NCBI RefSeq assembly: GCF_001404985.1 | Contig: NZ_JRLF01000009.1 | Coordinates: 372,001-436,000, forward strand | Direction: 5' to 3' | Length of the DNA stretch: 64,000 bases | From: Flavobacterium aquidurense | GTDB lineage: Bacteria; Bacteroidota; Bacteroidia; Flavobacteriales; Flavobacteriaceae | Part shown: in pieces, positions 35,142 to 45,200 of the stretch | How positions within the stretch are numbered: position 1 is the first letter of the stretch | Layout: each line of letters begins with the position of its first letter | Translations under genes and position numbers: made by a program | The notes under the pieces: generated by a model | What the model saw: only the letters and a program-made list of their open reading frames with translations | What the model was told of the DNA's origin: nothing | Databases searched by the model: none

Positions 35142-36944
35142 ATGGGTTTAGTTACCGCGAAAGAAGTTGCAAAGGCAATAAATGTTGACAAGTACGGAGT
35201 TTTAGGTACTTTTTCAGGCTGGATTCTTATGAAGGTTCTTAAGATCTCTACCCTTAATAAAATTTACGATCATAATAAACATTTAGAAGACGTTGCGTTT
35301 TTAAACGGAGTATTAGATGAATTACAGATTAAGTTCGAAATTCCTGAAGAAGATTTAAAACGTTTGCCTAAAGATGGCGCTTACATTACCATTTCAAATC
35401 ATCCGCTTGGAGGAATTGATGGTATTTTGCTATTGAAATTGATGCTCGAAAGAGAACCTAATTTCAAGATTATTGCTAATTTCTTATTACACCGAATTGT
35501 TCCGCTAAAAAAATACATCATGCCGGTCAATCCTTTTGAAAATCATAAGGATGCTAAATCCAGCGTAGTTGGAATAAAAGAAACTTTGCGTCATTTAAGT
35601 GACGGAAAACCGTTAGGTATTTTTCCTGCCGGAGAAGTATCGACTTATAAAGACGGCAAATTAGTTGTAGACAAACCTTGGGAAGAAGGCGCGCTAAAAC
35701 TAATCAGAAAAGCTAAAGTTCCAGTTGTTCCTATTTATTTTCATGCTAAAAACAGCCGATTATTCTATTGGCTTTCTAAAATCGACGATACTTTAAGAAC
35801 TGCAAAATTACCATCAGAATTGCTAACGCAAAAAGATCGTGTAATTAAGGTTCGTATTGGAAAACCAATTTCTGTAAATGAGCAAAATGAGTTTGAATCG
35901 TTTGAAGATTACTCAGAATTTTTAAGAAAGAAAACCTATATGCTGGCAAATCCTTTTGAAAAGGACAGTAAATTACTGGATACAGCAAGCTTAAAAATTC
36001 CTAAAGCACCTAAAAAAATAGTAACGCCAGCAAACGAGTCAAAAATGCTTGACGAAGTTAATGCGTTACGAAATAGTGATTGCCGTTTATTGCAAAGTAA
36101 AAACTACGAAGTGTTTTTTGCAAGAGCAAAATCCATCCCTAATATCCTGCACGAAATTGGCCGTTTACGAGAAATCACTTTCCGCGAAGTAGGAGAAGGA
36201 ACGAATGAATCTATTGACCTGGATAAATTTGACCAATATTATCACCATATGTTTTTATGGGATGATGATACAAAAAAAATCGCCGGTGCATATCGTATGG
36301 GACTAGGTTCTGAAATTTACCCTAAATACGGAATTGAAGGTTTTTATTTGAACGACTTATTTAGATTCGAGCCGGAATTGCATGATATGATGCATAAATC
36401 AATCGAAATGGGCCGAGCTTTTATCATTAAAGAATATCAGCAAAAACCAATGCCTTTGTTCTTATTATGGAAAGGTATTATTCATACTACATTACGCTAT
36501 CCTGAACATAAATATTTATTGGGCGGAGTAAGTATCAGCAATCAATTCTCTGATTTTTCGAAATCATTGATGATCGAGTTCATGAAGTCTAATTATTATG
36601 ATCCCTATATTGCTCAATACATTCACCCTAAAAAAGCATATAAAGTAAAACTAAAAGATGCTGATAAAGATTTTATCTTTGATGAAGCTGAATCTGACTT
36701 AAACAAGTTCGATAAAATCATTGACGAATTAGAACCTGGAAATTTACGTTTGCCGGTTTTAATTAAAAAATACATCAAGCAAAATGCACGTGTTGTCGCT
36801 TTCAACGTCGATCCTTTGTTCAATAATGCTGTAGATGGCTTAATGTACATTAGAATCGCAGATATTCCTGAAAGCACTATGAAACCTGTTATTGAAGAAT
36901 TTCAAATAGAATTAGAGCGTAAATTATCTGAGAAAGAAGATTAA
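35142..36944 (+). CDS. olsF: Bifunctional acyltransferase, ornithine-lipid synthase OlsF-like
   Basis: 600 aa with two parts. The N-terminal half is a lysophospholipid-type acyltransferase with NHPLGGIDG (catalytic His87/Asp93) and FPAGEVST. The C-terminal half is a GNAT-type N-acyltransferase of the OlsB/hemolysin kind (LREITFREVGEGTNESIDLDKF, WDDDTKKIAGAYRMGLG, GVSISNQFSDFSKSLM). This fusion is the layout of OlsF, which makes the phosphorus-free membrane lipid ornithine lipid by N- and then O-acylation of ornithine. The family match is firm; the exact product is inferred. Confidence 0.85.
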   Translation: MGLVTAKEVAKAINVDKYGVLGTFSGWILMKVLKISTLNKIYDHNKHLEDVAFLNGVLDELQIKFEIPEEDLKRLPKDGAYITISNHPLGGIDGILLLKLMLEREPNFKIIANFLLHRIVPLKKYIMPVNPFENHKDAKSSVVGIKETLRHLSDGKPLGIFPAGEVSTYKDGKLVVDKPWEEGALKLIRKAKVPVVPIYFHAKNSRLFYWLSKIDDTLRTAKLPSELLTQKDRVIKVRIGKPISVNEQNEFESFEDYSEFLRKKTYMLANPFEKDSKLLDTASLKIPKAPKKIVTPANESKMLDEVNALRNSDCRLLQSKNYEVFFARAKSIPNILHEIGRLREITFREVGEGTNESIDLDKFDQYYHHMFLWDDDTKKIAGAYRMGLGSEIYPKYGIEGFYLNDLFRFEPELHDMMHKSIEMGRAFIIKEYQQKPMPLFLLWKGIIHTTLRYPEHKYLLGGVSISNQFSDFSKSLMIEFMKSNYYDPYIAQYIHPKKAYKVKLKDADKDFIFDEAESDLNKFDKIIDELEPGNLRLPVLIKKYIKQNARVVAFNVDPLFNNAVDGLMYIRIADIPESTMKPVIEEFQIELERKLSEKED

Positions 36945-36965
36945 TTACAAATCGATATAAATTAG

Positions 36966-37003
36966 AAAATCCCATTCAGCATAACGCTAAATGGGATTTT
37001 TTT
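36966..37003 (+). terminator. Terminator after the olsF-like gene
   Basis: AAATCCCATT pairs with AATGGGATTT around a 12-nt loop and is followed by TTTTTATTT, about 20 nt after the stop codon at 36944. Confidence 0.8.
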
Positions 37004-37161
37004 ATTTAAAAATGAACTGAATTACTCTTTTTACACCCCTACTCTTACGGATTTTCAGTTATTCCATTACTTTTTTGTAAAGTATAAGATTACCTGGTTA
37101 ACAAAGAGATTTAGGCTACTAAAAAATTTATTATATCATAAAAGACATTTTACCCCATAAA

Positions 37162-37194
37162 AAAAACCCATTTGCTAAAACAAATGGGTTTTTA
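37162..37194 (-). terminator. Terminator after the DUF2752 gene
   Basis: AAACCCATTTG pairs with CAAATGGGTTT around CTAAAA, flanked by A and T runs, immediately beyond the stop at 37200 on the minus strand. Confidence 0.8.
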
Positions 37195-37199
37195 ATATT

Positions 37200-37673
37200 T
37201 TAAAACCAAATAGACTGATGTAATATATCATCAAAAGAATTATTTCTCACAAAAAGAACCAATCGTATTAAATGATAAAAGGCTAAAAAATAAGCCATAT
37301 TATAAGCCAGTTTTCTATTGTATAAAAGTGCTGTAAAGTATTCTTTTTTGGTAATAATTTCTGTCGTTAATATAATGATGGTTAACCAGCAAAATATAAT
37401 AACAAAAGGTCCCAGAATATGATAACTCAAACTTTTATAGATATCTCCCTGATAAAAATAAACTAAGGACTTTGTTATGCCACAACCCGGGCAAGGAAAT
37501 CCTGTAATCATCTTAAAGGGACAAAATGACTGATCCGTTTCTAAATGATCATTATGATTGTTAAGCATTAGTAAAAACGGAATTATAAGTGTAATTGCTG
37601 CACCTATAATCCCGTAAACTTTACGCTTTACTCTGCTATTATTTGTATAATCTGTTGATATCACCTTGTACAA
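37200..37673 (-). CDS. DUF2752 domain membrane protein
   Basis: 157 aa with about four hydrophobic segments. The DUF2752 signature FCPFKMITGFPCPGCGITKS is at about residues 50-69, with the conserved cysteines and GCGxTKS. The function of the family is unknown. The start overlaps the 127-aa gene upstream by 35 nt; no other ATG gives the complete first helix, so either this overlap is real or a GTG start within the first 20 codons is used. It is the second gene of a two-gene operon. Confidence 0.85.
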   Translation of the reverse strand: MYKVISTDYTNNSRVKRKVYGIIGAAITLIIPFLLMLNNHNDHLETDQSFCPFKMITGFPCPGCGITKSLVYFYQGDIYKSLSYHILGPFVIIFCWLTIIILTTEIITKKEYFTALLYNRKLAYNMAYFLAFYHLIRLVLFVRNNSFDDILHQSIWF

Positions 37674-38022
37674 TCATTGCTGCTGCTACTGGAAAGAAAA
37701 GTCCCAAAACAATTAATAAAGTAGATTGATCTTTTTGAAGTTCACCAGTTTTCTCATAAACTTTTGGCAATGCCTCTTTACCAGCCAGGTAATAAAAATA
37801 AATATTTACCGGCATACAACATCCTGCAAAAATTGCAATTGGCTGCGAAATAACTTCTTTTCCTGCAACGGCATTAAAAACTTCAGATACTTTAATATTC
37901 CAATAAATTAAATACAAACCACAAGATAAAATTCCAAAAACCAATACCATTATTGGATCTACTTTGAATACCGGAATCTGCTCATTAAAATTATTAGACG
38001 TTTCTTGAAAATTGTTTTCCAT
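37639..38022 (-). CDS. DUF4234-like small membrane protein
   Basis: 127 aa with three hydrophobic segments: VLVFGILSCGLYLIYW (about 26-41), PIAIFAGCCMPVNIYFYYLAG, and STLLIVLGLFFPVAAAMIVQG. The first segment and the ending QGDINRLYK resemble DUF4234 proteins, of unknown function. It is co-transcribed with the DUF2752 gene. Confidence 0.75.
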   Translation of the reverse strand: MENNFQETSNNFNEQIPVFKVDPIMVLVFGILSCGLYLIYWNIKVSEVFNAVAGKEVISQPIAIFAGCCMPVNIYFYYLAGKEALPKVYEKTGELQKDQSTLLIVLGLFFPVAAAMIVQGDINRLYK

Positions 38023-38326
38023 TTTTTATTATTTAATTAAGGGTTAGTTTATTTCTAATTTAGAAGCATTAGATGAGCTTTTTTTTGAAAATTATTTTAA
38101 AAGGATGCGAAAATAAATTACTACTAATCAACAATCGCCCTTTATACGTTATCATTATATTAAAAAAAGTCTGCAAACTGGTTTTTCGCCATATTGTTAA
38201 AACTTTTTATTATCCTTTCACACTAAAACCAGCCTTTATACCCACTTGATAGTTTTGATAAAATTCTTCATCGGTTTTTAGTAAATATAAAATCTCTTCC
38301 AAATTCTGAGACAAAACAGCTACAGA
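38023..38326. other. Intergenic region with an open frame continuing past the RDD gene stop
   Basis: From 38326 down to a TAA at 38210-38212 the minus strand stays open in the same frame as the RDD gene for 38 codons (AVLSQNLEEILYLLKTDEEF, then YQVGIKAGFSVKG). It could be the lost tail of that gene beyond a TAG, a short gene with a non-ATG start, or chance. The rest (38023-38205) is AT-rich with nothing recognised. Confidence 0.4.
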
Positions 38327-38974
38327 CTATTTATCTATAACCATGGTTTTTGCTGCTAAATCATGAATAGCCCTTTTATCCTGATTCAATAATGAAGTCA
38401 TAAATAAAGGAGGAAAATAGACACAAATCCCTTTTACAAGATTTCTTAAAATTATATTGTATACAAGAATTTCCTGGTTTTCATCAAAATCAACTGTTTT
38501 TATAGACAAGGCTAATTTTCCTAAAGAAGAACCTTTTAGAACAAAATCACAAGCCGTAAAATAAACAAATCCAATAAACATAAAAAACATGGAAATAGAC
38601 GGCACAAGTAAAACTATAGTCAGACTTACAGCATACATAATTGCAAGATCAATTGCATAAGCCCCAACTCTTTTTCCAAAATCGCAAGGCTCCAGGCCTA
38701 ATCGATTATTTTCTTCATAAGAAAGTGTCCCTAATTTATTTCTTGTATCATATTGTTCCTGAGACAAAATAGATCCGGGAATATAGGCTGTATTACAAAA
38801 AAAACAGTTTAACTCATCGCCAAGGTCCTGAATTTTAAACAACGGAATAAAAAAGATATGAAAGTACTTTTTGTAGTTTTTCAACTTGTAGCTTTCTTCT
38901 CTTCTGCAATTTGGACAATCAAATTTTCCTGATTTCACAGTACTCCCAACAGTTTTACTCCCGAAGATAATCAT
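38327..38974 (-). CDS. RDD family membrane protein with N-terminal zinc ribbon
   Basis: 215 aa. The first 65 residues hold two Cys pairs, CPNC (about 20-23) and CFFC (about 57-60), forming a zinc-ribbon-like module. This is followed by an RDD domain with three hydrophobic segments (FGKRVGAYAIDLAIMYAVSL; FFMFIGFVYFTACDF; LVKGICVYFPPLFM), the typical GSSLGKLALSIKTVD loop and KRAIHDLAAKTMVID. RDD proteins are membrane proteins of mostly unknown, possibly transport-related function. Confidence 0.85.
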   Translation of the reverse strand: MIIFGSKTVGSTVKSGKFDCPNCRREESYKLKNYKKYFHIFFIPLFKIQDLGDELNCFFCNTAYIPGSILSQEQYDTRNKLGTLSYEENNRLGLEPCDFGKRVGAYAIDLAIMYAVSLTIVLLVPSISMFFMFIGFVYFTACDFVLKGSSLGKLALSIKTVDFDENQEILVYNIILRNLVKGICVYFPPLFMTSLLNQDKRAIHDLAAKTMVIDK

Positions 38975-39171
38975 AGACTACAGCAAATTAGTTAGTTAAA
39001 GCTTATTTTTAAGATTTTAAACATAATATTTTTAAGATATTTAGCCAAATCGGAAACAATATTATTAAAAATTAACATTAAAAACTAATTATGACTGTAG
39101 AAATATACAGAAATAACTCGTTATAAAAATCTAAAAATTTAAGATTATAAAAATTCTTAAATGCTTTGAAT

Positions 39172-40119
39172 TTATCCGGAATAAACTGCTTTTATTTTAT
39201 CTACAATGACTTGGGCCAATCGTTCGTGACTTTCAAAAGTCCAACCGGCAATATGAGGAGTTAACAAAGCATTTTTAGCTTCTAAAAGATATTGAAAAGC
39301 TTCCGGAGTATTTTTATCCTGAAAAAGTGTTTCAAAAGACAGCTTCTCATATTCTAAAACATCCAAACCAGCTCCCAAAATCTTTTTAGACTTCATTGCT
39401 GCCACTAAATCATCTGTAACTATATTTTTACCACGAGAAGTATTTATGATCCAAAAAGGCTTTGCAAATGCATTTATAAAGTCTGCATTTACCATTTTAT
39501 CTGTTTCAGGAGTCCACGGAAGATGTAAACTCAGCACATCAGCTTTTTGCTGTAATTCCTGCAATGAAACTTGTGTGGCATTTTCGTCGCCAATATTTTC
39601 TAAAATATCATAAAAAAGCACCTCTGTCTCAAAACCACGAAGTTTTTTAGCAAAAGCTTTTCCCATGTTTCCATAACCAATAATTCCAACTGTTTTTCCA
39701 TCAAGTTCGTGACCACGATTGCTTTCGCGATTCCATTGTCCGGATTTAATCTCAGCGTCAGCCTGATTAAGATTATTAAACAAAGATAAAATTACACCCA
39801 GCGAGTGTTCTGCAACAGCGTTGCGATTACCTTCCGGCGCAGCAATCAAATGAATTCCTTTAGACTCGGCATAATCACAATCAATACTTTCTAAACCCGC
39901 GCCAACTCTGGCAATAAACTGTAAATTGGTGGCTTTGTCGAGAAAAGTTTTATCGATTTTAAAACGGCTTCGAATTACGATTCCGTTATAATCCTGAATT
40001 TTGGCTTCAATTTCTTCTTTAGAAGATTTAAAATCGGCGTGATTTTCAAAACCGGCATCTTCTAACTGTTGCCAAAGAATTGGGTTATTGCTATCGATAT
40101 GTAGAATTTTTATGCTCAT
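39172..40119 (-). CDS. D-isomer-specific 2-hydroxyacid dehydrogenase
   Basis: 315 aa from ATG 40117-40119 (MSIKILHIDS). An ATG at 40149 lies upstream of the promoter motif at 40139-40146 and is rejected. The NAD-binding loop is GIIGYGNMGKAF, and the catalytic Arg (NTSRGKN), Glu (LDVLEYEKL) and His (TPHIAGWTFES) are present. It belongs to the phosphoglycerate dehydrogenase-like group and may act in serine synthesis or reduce another 2-oxoacid; there is no ACT domain and no serC neighbour. Confidence 0.88.
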   Translation of the reverse strand: MSIKILHIDSNNPILWQQLEDAGFENHADFKSSKEEIEAKIQDYNGIVIRSRFKIDKTFLDKATNLQFIARVGAGLESIDCDYAESKGIHLIAAPEGNRNAVAEHSLGVILSLFNNLNQADAEIKSGQWNRESNRGHELDGKTVGIIGYGNMGKAFAKKLRGFETEVLFYDILENIGDENATQVSLQELQQKADVLSLHLPWTPETDKMVNADFINAFAKPFWIINTSRGKNIVTDDLVAAMKSKKILGAGLDVLEYEKLSFETLFQDKNTPEAFQYLLEAKNALLTPHIAGWTFESHERLAQVIVDKIKAVYSG

Positions 40120-40138
40120 TATATGTTCTTTTATAAAA

Positions 40139-40146
40139 CAAAAATA
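40139..40146 (-). promoter_or_regulatory. Promoter of the 2-hydroxyacid dehydrogenase gene
   Basis: Minus-strand TATTTTTG matches TAnnTTTG, 20 nt before the ATG at 40119. It decides the start, since the alternative ATG at 40149 would lie upstream of transcription. Confidence 0.5.
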
Positions 40147-40263
40147 CATTTAATTCTTTTATATAAACGATTCCTTAACCTTGCGGTTTTTATTAATTAA
40201 TCTGATGAATTCACAATAAAAACAACTAAAGAAACAAATTTTAATCATCAGACATAAGGATTG

Positions 40264-40317
40264 TAACTTTGCGAGACAATTCAAAATTTTTTATTGACCA
40301 GATTTTCTTTAACTTTG
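40264..40317 (+). promoter_or_regulatory. Two TAnnTTTG motifs upstream of nhaA
   Basis: TAACTTTG occurs at 40264-40271 and again at 40310-40317, both exact matches to the -7 element and 67-113 nt before the nhaA ATG. Two start sites are possible. A TTG at 40294-40296 precedes the second at a short 13-nt spacing. Confidence 0.45.
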
Positions 40318-40383
40318 AAAATATAAGATTTATCACATTTTGATGAATATCTTTCTTTCAAAATCTACAGAAACCTCTCTAAA

Positions 40384-41529
40384 ATGAAATTAACAAAGAC
40401 TTTTAAATCCTTTTTTAACAACGAAAAATCAGGAGGACTACTCTTGCTCTTTGTGACTATTGTATCGTTATATCTTGCCAATTCTTCTTTTCAGACAGAA
40501 TATATTGCTTTTTGGGAAAAAGACTTAGGCGGACATTCTATTACACATTGGATAAATGATGGTCTAATGGCAATATTCTTTTTATTGATTGGTTTAGAGT
40601 TAGAACGCGAAATTTATCACGGTGAATTATCCAGTATAAAAAATGCCTCTTTGCCTATCATGGCTGCATTTGGTGGAATGCTTGTTCCGGCAGCAATTTT
40701 TCTGGCCTTAAATTTTGGTACCGCGACACAAAACGGCGCAGGAATACCAATGGCAACAGATATTGCTTTTGCAATTGGAATTTTATCTCTTTTAGGTAAA
40801 AAAGTTCCTTCATCATTAAAAGTCTTTCTAACTGCTTTGGCTGTAATCGATGATTTGGGTGCTATTATCGTAATTGCCATTTTTTATACCACCACAATTG
40901 CCTTTGTAAATCTTGCTATTGCTTTAGGAATTTGGATTTTCTTGTTTATTTTGAACCGAATGAAAATTTACAATCTGATTCCTTATTTAATTGGAGGAGT
41001 AGCCATGTGGTATTTCATGCTAAACTCCGGCGTTCATGCTACAATTACTGGCGTTATTTTAGCTTTTGTGATTCCGTTTGGGGATGGCGGAGAAAACTCT
41101 ACTTCTTATAAATTACAACATTTTCTTCATAAGCCGGTTGCTTTTGTGATTTTACCGCTATTTGCTATCGCAAACACTTGTATTGCTATAGAATCTGACT
41201 GGCACGAAGGATTAAATCATCCCAATACATTTGGTATTATCTTAGGTTTAGTAATTGGAAAACCATTAGGGATCTTACTTTTTTCATCAATTGGGGTTAG
41301 TGCAGGTTTGTGTTCATTGCCCAAAAATCTAAAATGGGCGCATATTTTAGGCGCCGGAATGTTAGGAGGAATTGGTTTTACAATGTCAATCTTCATTACC
41401 ATTTTAGCTTTTAAAGATCCTGAAACTATCATTTTTTCTAAAATTGCTATTTTAATTGCTTCCATTCTTTCGGGAATTTTAGGGTTTTTATATTTAAAAT
41501 ATATTCTGGCAAAAAATAAAAACTCTTAA
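40384..41529 (+). CDS. nhaA: Na+/H+ antiporter NhaA
   Basis: 381 aa with about eleven to twelve hydrophobic segments. It exchanges sodium for protons for salt and pH homeostasis. The NhaA motifs are present: FLLIGLELERE near residue 68, PMATDIAFAIGIL with the conserved Asp, VIDDLGAIIVIAIFYT with the ion-binding Asp pair, and GIGFTMSIFI near the C-terminus. It is followed after 5 nt by a small lipoprotein gene. Confidence 0.96.
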   Translation: MKLTKTFKSFFNNEKSGGLLLLFVTIVSLYLANSSFQTEYIAFWEKDLGGHSITHWINDGLMAIFFLLIGLELEREIYHGELSSIKNASLPIMAAFGGMLVPAAIFLALNFGTATQNGAGIPMATDIAFAIGILSLLGKKVPSSLKVFLTALAVIDDLGAIIVIAIFYTTTIAFVNLAIALGIWIFLFILNRMKIYNLIPYLIGGVAMWYFMLNSGVHATITGVILAFVIPFGDGGENSTSYKLQHFLHKPVAFVILPLFAIANTCIAIESDWHEGLNHPNTFGIILGLVIGKPLGILLFSSIGVSAGLCSLPKNLKWAHILGAGMLGGIGFTMSIFITILAFKDPETIIFSKIAILIASILSGILGFLYLKYILAKNKNS

Positions 41530-41534
41530 ATTTT

Positions 41535-42077
41535 ATGAATTCCATATTTAAAATTACCGCTGCACTATTAATCGGAATACTAATTTCCTGCAACAATAAA
41601 CCAAAGCCTGTAGTCGAAAAAGAGGTTTCGAAAACTAATATTTCGCTTCAAACAAACAATAAAAACGAAGAATCTGTTGAAGGTGTATATGAAACACAAT
41701 CAGAACCGGGTAGTTCCAGCGACTGTAAAATTTCTGTTGAAATCATCAAAACAAAAAATGGATATACTTATTTTCTAAAAACGAAACTTCGCAAGTTAAA
41801 AGGAAAAGCAACTTTTAGTACCAATGAATCGGGAGAAAAAATTATAGTTTTAAAAGGTATAGAATGGGATGAATACGAAGGCGATATCAGTCGTGAAGAA
41901 GGCAATGATTCTATCGCTGAGTCTGAAACAGATTCTAAACAATTAGAAATTCCCGTAGGAATTGGCGCCAGTTATGCAACAGATACACTTACAATTCAGA
42001 ATTATGGTAATGCAATGAATTCTTATACTAAGATTTCAGAATGTGGGAGGAAATATATACAGCTTATTAAAAGATAA
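41535..42077 (+). CDS. Hypothetical lipoprotein downstream of nhaA
   Basis: 180 aa with a lipoprotein signal (KITAALLIGILISC) and a Lys/Glu-rich low-complexity linker (about 20-50). The beta-rich domain has SEPGSSSDCKISVEII, LRKLKGKATFST and GIEWDEYEGDIS. No family recognised. Only 5 nt separates it from nhaA, so it is co-transcribed and may respond to the same salt or envelope conditions. Confidence 0.75.
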   Translation: MNSIFKITAALLIGILISCNNKPKPVVEKEVSKTNISLQTNNKNEESVEGVYETQSEPGSSSDCKISVEIIKTKNGYTYFLKTKLRKLKGKATFSTNESGEKIIVLKGIEWDEYEGDISREEGNDSIAESETDSKQLEIPVGIGASYATDTLTIQNYGNAMNSYTKISECGRKYIQLIKR

Positions 42078-42143
42078 AATTTTAGTGTGACTTCTCCTTC
42101 CGTCGAAGTGACAAGATATTACAACGAACAGTATCCAAACAAA

Positions 42144-42184
42144 AAAATCCCAGACCCCAACAAAGTTGGAATTTGGGATTTTTA
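42144..42184. terminator. Bidirectional terminator between the lipoprotein gene and proC
   Basis: AAATCCCA...CCAAC pairs with GTTGG...TGGGATTT around AAA, with A and T runs outside. It serves two convergent genes. Confidence 0.75.
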
Positions 42185-42203
42185 TATTGGAATTTCTTTA
42201 AAA

Positions 42204-42980
42204 CTAACCTTTAATTTGCTTCAAAGAAGTCTTAATACCTTTTATTAAAGATGAGCTGAAACCATTATGTTCCATTTCGTTCAAACCAACAATTGTACAG
42301 CCCTGAGGCGTCGTTACACGATCGATTAATTGTTCCGGATGCACTTTCTCCTCTAGTAACATTTTAGCCGCTCCTTTTACGGTTTGTGCTGCGATGGCTA
42401 ATGCAGTTTGAGAATCAAAACCTATTTCGATTCCGGCTTGCATGGAGGCGCGAATATATCTTAAAGCATAAGCTGTTCCGCATGCTCCAAGAACTGTTGC
42501 TGCATCCATTAACTTTTCGTCGATTACAGGAGCGGTTCCTAAATCCTGAAACAAATCAACAATTGGCAATGCTTTTTCTCTGTCTTTTTCAGGAAAAGAA
42601 ATACAAGTTGCCGATTCGCCAAACTGTGCTGCGATATTAGGCATAATACGAATTACCGGAAAAGCGCTGTTTGTTTTTTCCTGAAGCACATCCAAAGATA
42701 AACCACTTACTGCCGAAGCAATAGTTTTTCCTTGAATTACAGGTAAAATCTCAGCAAAAACAGTATCAACCTGATAGGGCTTTATGGTTAAAATCACCAC
42801 ATCGGCCTCTTGAATATTATGTTTATTATCTGATGAAACCGTAATTCCATATTCTGTTAAATATTGAATACTGGCGATGTTTCTTCTGGTAACTGTGACT
42901 TGATTATTTTTTGAGAATTTAGCAATTCCCAAGGCTATAGAAACCCCAAGATTTCCTCCTCCTATGATATGTACTTTCAT
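42204..42980 (-). CDS. proC: Pyrroline-5-carboxylate reductase
   Basis: 258 aa. It carries out the last step of proline synthesis, reducing pyrroline-5-carboxylate with NAD(P)H. The N-terminal nucleotide loop is MKVHIIGGGNLGVSIA. The C-terminal P5CR dimerisation part reads DAATVLGACGTAYALRYIRASMQAGIEIGF and VTTPQGCTIVGLNEMEHNGF, the family signature. It stands alone on the minus strand. Confidence 0.93.
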   Translation of the reverse strand: MKVHIIGGGNLGVSIALGIAKFSKNNQVTVTRRNIASIQYLTEYGITVSSDNKHNIQEADVVILTIKPYQVDTVFAEILPVIQGKTIASAVSGLSLDVLQEKTNSAFPVIRIMPNIAAQFGESATCISFPEKDREKALPIVDLFQDLGTAPVIDEKLMDAATVLGACGTAYALRYIRASMQAGIEIGFDSQTALAIAAQTVKGAAKMLLEEKVHPEQLIDRVTTPQGCTIVGLNEMEHNGFSSSLIKGIKTSLKQIKG

Positions 42981-43081
42981 TGCTTATTTATTGGCTGGTT
43001 AATAGCGAATTTTTCAGCCACAAATTACACAGATTTTACAGATCTTAAATCACTGTATTCTATTAATTTGTTGCAAAAAAC

Positions 43082-44431
43082 TTAGAAACCAAGAATCAAT
43101 TTAGCTACTCCAAAGTAGAGCATAATTCCAAATACATCATTGGTTGTGGTAATAAACGGACCGGTTGCAATTGCGGGGTCAATTTTATTTTTATGTAAAA
43201 ATAGCGGTACCAAAGTTCCCAATGTCGCAGCAAATAAAATTACTACTATCATCGAAATAGAAATCGCGATTCCCACTAAATATTGTTGGTACATAACAGA
43301 ATGATACGCCAATAAAAGCAACGAAATAATAGTTCCTGAAATCATCGAAACGCTTATCTCTTTACTAAAATAACCTCTGCTAAATTCTTTTAATGTTCCG
43401 TTTGCCAAACCCTGAACAACAATTGCCGATGCCTGAACTCCAATATTTCCTGCCGTTGCAGAAAGTAGCGGAACGAAAATAATTAAGGTTGAATACTTTT
43501 GAAACGTAGCTTCGTTTCCTTTTAGAACAAATGATGCTACAATTTCGATTACCATTCCTATTAAAAGCCATGGCAAACGTGCTTTTGTAAGTTCAAGAAC
43601 ACTATCGTTTGATTCTACGTCTTGTGTAATACCCGCCGCTAATTGGTAATCTTTATCTGCTTCGTCCTTGATTACGTCTACGATATCATCGATGGTAATT
43701 CTTCCTACCAATCTTCCTAATTCGTCTACAACCGGAATGGCCTCTAAATCGTATTTTTGCATAATACGTGCTACCTCAACATCTTCGGTATCTACGTTTA
43801 CAAAGTTTAATTTTCGAATATAAATATCAGAAATCTGGGTTTTGGTCGAAGTGGTAAGTAAATCTTTTAATGACAATCTTCCTTTTAATCTGTTTTCATC
43901 ATCTACCACATAAATAGAATGTACTCTGGAAACGTTTTCCGCCTGAATACGCATTTCTTTTACACAAGTTAATACATTCCAGTTTTCGTTGACTTTCACC
44001 AACTCTTTACCCATCAAACCACCTGCAGAATTTTCGTCGTAACGCAACAAATCGACAATGTCTTTTGCGTGTTCAACGTCATTAAGTTCAGAGATTACTT
44101 CTGCTTTTATTTCCTGCGAAAGTTCACCAATAATATCGGCCGCATCATTTGTTTCAAGCTCATCAAGCTCTTCTGCAATTTCTTTAGGCGAAAGTCGGCT
44201 TAAGATATTTTCACGTAAGTCATCCTCCAGTTCCAGAAGAATTTCTGCCGTTTTATCACTATCTAAAACCTTGAAAATATAAGTTGCCTCGTCGAAATCC
44301 AGCTCATCCAGGATTTCGGCGATATCAGCGTGGTGCAGGTCATTAAGTAAAACTTCAAGTTCTTTGTCGTTTTTGCTAACGATATGTTCCTCTAACTGGT
44401 GGATTAATTCTTTGCTAACTTTGAACTCCAT
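43082..44431 (-). CDS. mgtE: Magnesium transporter MgtE
   Basis: 449 aa. The order is: N-terminal superhelical domain (about 1-125), a CBS pair (about 130-255, [19 protein letters not shown] and [24 protein letters not shown]), and a membrane domain with about five segments ([44 protein letters not shown]-type loop). This is the Mg2+-gated MgtE channel layout, in which the cytosolic domains sense Mg2+. It overlaps rsmA by 17 nt. Confidence 0.95.
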   Translation of the reverse strand: MEFKVSKELIHQLEEHIVSKNDKELEVLLNDLHHADIAEILDELDFDEATYIFKVLDSDKTAEILLELEDDLRENILSRLSPKEIAEELDELETNDAADIIGELSQEIKAEVISELNDVEHAKDIVDLLRYDENSAGGLMGKELVKVNENWNVLTCVKEMRIQAENVSRVHSIYVVDDENRLKGRLSLKDLLTTSTKTQISDIYIRKLNFVNVDTEDVEVARIMQKYDLEAIPVVDELGRLVGRITIDDIVDVIKDEADKDYQLAAGITQDVESNDSVLELTKARLPWLLIGMVIEIVASFVLKGNEATFQKYSTLIIFVPLLSATAGNIGVQASAIVVQGLANGTLKEFSRGYFSKEISVSMISGTIISLLLLAYHSVMYQQYLVGIAISISMIVVILFAATLGTLVPLFLHKNKIDPAIATGPFITTTNDVFGIMLYFGVAKLILGF

Positions 44432-45200
44432 CGGCTTCTATTTTTTGAGTCAGAACAATAAATTCGTCTACGCTAAGCTGCTCAGGACGTTTATCAAAGA
44501 TAGTGTCTAATCGCAATTCATCAGATAAATTTAATGTTTTCAAACTGTTACGTAATGTTTTTCGTCTTTGTTGAAAAGCCGTTTTTACTACTGTAAAAAA
44601 CAACTTTTCCCCACATGGAAGGCTATAATCTTCCTTTCGGGTCATTTTCATCACACCCGACTTGACTTTGGGCGGAGGAATAAAGACGTTTTCATCTACT
44701 GTAAACAGATACTCTGTATCATAGAAAGCCTGAGCCAATACGGATAAGATTCCGTAAGCTTTTGAGCCTTTTTTCTCGCATATTCTTTCAGCAACTTCTT
44801 TTTGAAACATCCCCGAAAATTCCGGAATCTGATGTTTGAATTCTAAAGTCCTGAAAACGATTTGCGTCGAAATATTATAAGGGAAATTTCCAATAATGGC
44901 GAATTGTTTATTTTCGTAAACCTCGTTTATATTGTATTTCAGGAAATCCTGAGAGATAATTTTATCTTTTAGTTTTGGATAATTTTCGCCCAAATACACC
45001 ACAGACTCTCCATCAATCTCGATTACGTGTGTATTAATTGGTTTGTCAAGCAAATACTTAGTCAACACACCCATTCCCGGTCCTATTTCTAAAACCTCAT
45101 CGTATCCTTTTAAGCTTAAAGTATCTGCAATTGCTTTTGCGATGCTTTCATCTTTCAGGAAATGTTGTCCTAAATGTTTTTTAGCTTTTACTTTTTCCAT
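44415..45200 (-). CDS. rsmA: 16S rRNA dimethyladenosine transferase RsmA (KsgA)
   Basis: 261 aa. It dimethylates two adjacent adenosines near the 3' end of 16S rRNA. Visible motifs are [20 protein letters not shown], the SAM-binding [14 protein letters not shown], the catalytic NFPYNIST, and the C-terminal [13 protein letters not shown]. It is translationally linked to mgtE by overlap. Confidence 0.96.
   Translation of the reverse strand: MEKVKAKKHLGQHFLKDESIAKAIADTLSLKGYDEVLEIGPGMGVLTKYLLDKPINTHVIEIDGESVVYLGENYPKLKDKIISQDFLKYNINEVYENKQFAIIGNFPYNISTQIVFRTLEFKHQIPEFSGMFQKEVAERICEKKGSKAYGILSVLAQAFYDTEYLFTVDENVFIPPPKVKSGVMKMTRKEDYSLPCGEKLFFTVVKTAFQQRRKTLRNSLKTLNLSDELRLDTIFDKRPEQLSVDEFIVLTQKIEADGVQS

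Noticed and set aside
40120..40149. Upstream ATG of the 2-hydroxyacid dehydrogenase
   Set aside because: It lies upstream of an exact TAnnTTTG motif at 40139-40146, and MSIKILHI is the natural family start.
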